DNA of 17,790 nucleotides, taken from contig JAHNZQ020000010.1 in NCBI GenBank assembly GCA_019155205.2, positions 1,570,752-1,588,541 on the forward strand, given 5' to 3'. Made by a program: the position numbers and the translations under genes. Below the pieces are notes generated by a model. That model did no database searches. It was not told where the DNA came from and saw nothing but the letters and a program-made list of their open reading frames with translations. Origin of the DNA: Gracilaria vermiculophylla. Its lineage: Eukaryota > Rhodophyta > Florideophyceae > Gracilariales > Gracilariaceae. This document shows positions 17,501 through 17,790 of the stretch, in pieces (position 1 is the first letter of the stretch; the number at the start of each line of letters is the position of its first letter).

Positions 17501-17790
17501 TCAATAATTGATTTTTGCACCTTTTTGCTGGATTACACTAATGCAACGCTTTGGCATTGAATCTATGTAAGAATCGATAGTTGAACTATTGATAGTTTTC
17601 CAGCAATTTTCAATACAAGTTTTTAAATCAAAAACTGTATTAAACTGCCTGCCATGGCCATAGACCATCCTTGCCAGTAAACCCCAGACGTTTTCAATAG
17701 GGTTTAAATCCGGCGATCGCGCTGGCCACTGCATGACATTCATGCCAAGCTCAGAGAACCAATCTTTCATGTAGTTAGAAGTGTGTACCG
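17501..17790 (-). CDS. Tc1-family transposase, C-terminal part (partial)
   Basis: The frame is open from the right edge to the stop at 17501. The first visible residues are VHTSNYMKDW, the usual sequence just after the second catalytic Asp (DNAPVH type), so the Asp itself is just outside the window. WPARSPDLNPIENVW follows, with the catalytic Glu in NPIE, then the C-terminal helices ending SMPKRCISVIQ and a short tail. The ATG at 17770 is internal. No stop or shift is seen in this part, in contrast to the element at 4864, so this copy is the younger or better preserved one. It acts on the ends of its own element at TA sites. Whether the rest of the protein is intact cannot be seen. Confidence 0.9.
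   Translation of the reverse strand, partial: VHTSNYMKDWFSELGMNVMQWPARSPDLNPIENVWGLLARMVYGHGRQFNTVFDLKTCIENCWKTINSSTIDSYIDSMPKRCISVIQQKGAKINY

Larger units (their letters stand above)
17345..17790 (-). mobile_element. Second Tc1-like transposon, partial, inserted in the copy B 5' LTR
   Basis: It starts after TA (17343-17344) with AAGTCTGTTTCAAAAGTATA, related to the 4864 repeat, and has an inner direct repeat TCGTTTCAAAATGATAGGAC at 17451, about 106 bases in. The terminal and inner units share the tail ATAGGACAC. The transposase C-terminus is on the - strand. The element leaves the window on the right. Confidence 0.9.

Noticed and set aside
1..17790. Repeat-induced point mutation (RIP) as the cause of copy B decay
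   Set aside because: Transitions are frequent at the lesions, but CpG and CpA sites remain common and no context bias could be measured by eye; recorded only as a question.
1..17790. CRISPR arrays, bacterial operons, rRNA
   Set aside because: No regularly spaced repeats, no bacterial gene layout and no rRNA signature were seen on either strand.

Overview
The window is eukaryotic repeat DNA: two copies of one Ty3/gypsy-type LTR retrotransposon family lying tail to tail, two Tc1-like DNA transposons, and about 1 kb of unassigned, possibly host sequence. I see no bacterial genes, operons, CRISPR array, rRNA or convincing tRNA gene. The host cannot be fixed from the sequence. The style of the gag and integrase reminds me of Ty3 elements from oomycetes and other protists or lower eukaryotes, but that is recollection, not proof.

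Layout. Copy A (+ strand, 1-4811) enters from the left edge and retains the integrase-chromodomain end of pol (to 1415), a structured junction, a long antisense ORF (aORF, - strand, 3750-1658), a polypurine tract and a complete 3' LTR (4258-4811). A 1272-bp degenerate Tc1-like element (4864-6135) follows, then 965 bp of unassigned DNA (6138-7102). Copy B (- strand, 7103 to beyond 17344) is nearly full length. Read in its own direction from the right it has a 5' LTR, a candidate primer-binding site, gag, protease, RT-RNase H, integrase-chromodomain, the same junction, the same aORF (+ strand, about 8053-10180), a polypurine tract and a 3' LTR (7103-7655). Its 5' LTR is broken at 17344 by a second Tc1-like element that runs off the right edge.

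Main result. Both copies carry, between pol and the 3' LTR and on the opposite strand to gag-pol, a gene for a protein of about 700 residues that I do not recognise. Its parts are a Ser/Pro-rich N-terminus, a core of about 390 residues rich in W, Y and H, a Pro-rich linker and a helical C-terminus. In a 51-codon stretch that I aligned by hand (A 3453-3301, B 8347-8499), 24 codons differ synonymously and 8 by replacement, the pattern of a protein kept by selection. Pol and the aORF converge on a roughly 240-base junction whose stem-loops occur in both copies. A second polypurine-like motif sits directly behind pol, as if the aORF module had been placed between an older element end and the LTR.

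State of the elements. Copy A's visible integrase looks intact and its aORF has one single-base deletion. Copy B is dead: its RT, RNase H and integrase active sites are substituted, its gag and pol hold many stops and shifts, and its aORF has three stops and a 2-base deletion. Both Tc1-like elements show internal direct repeats of their terminal inverted repeats.
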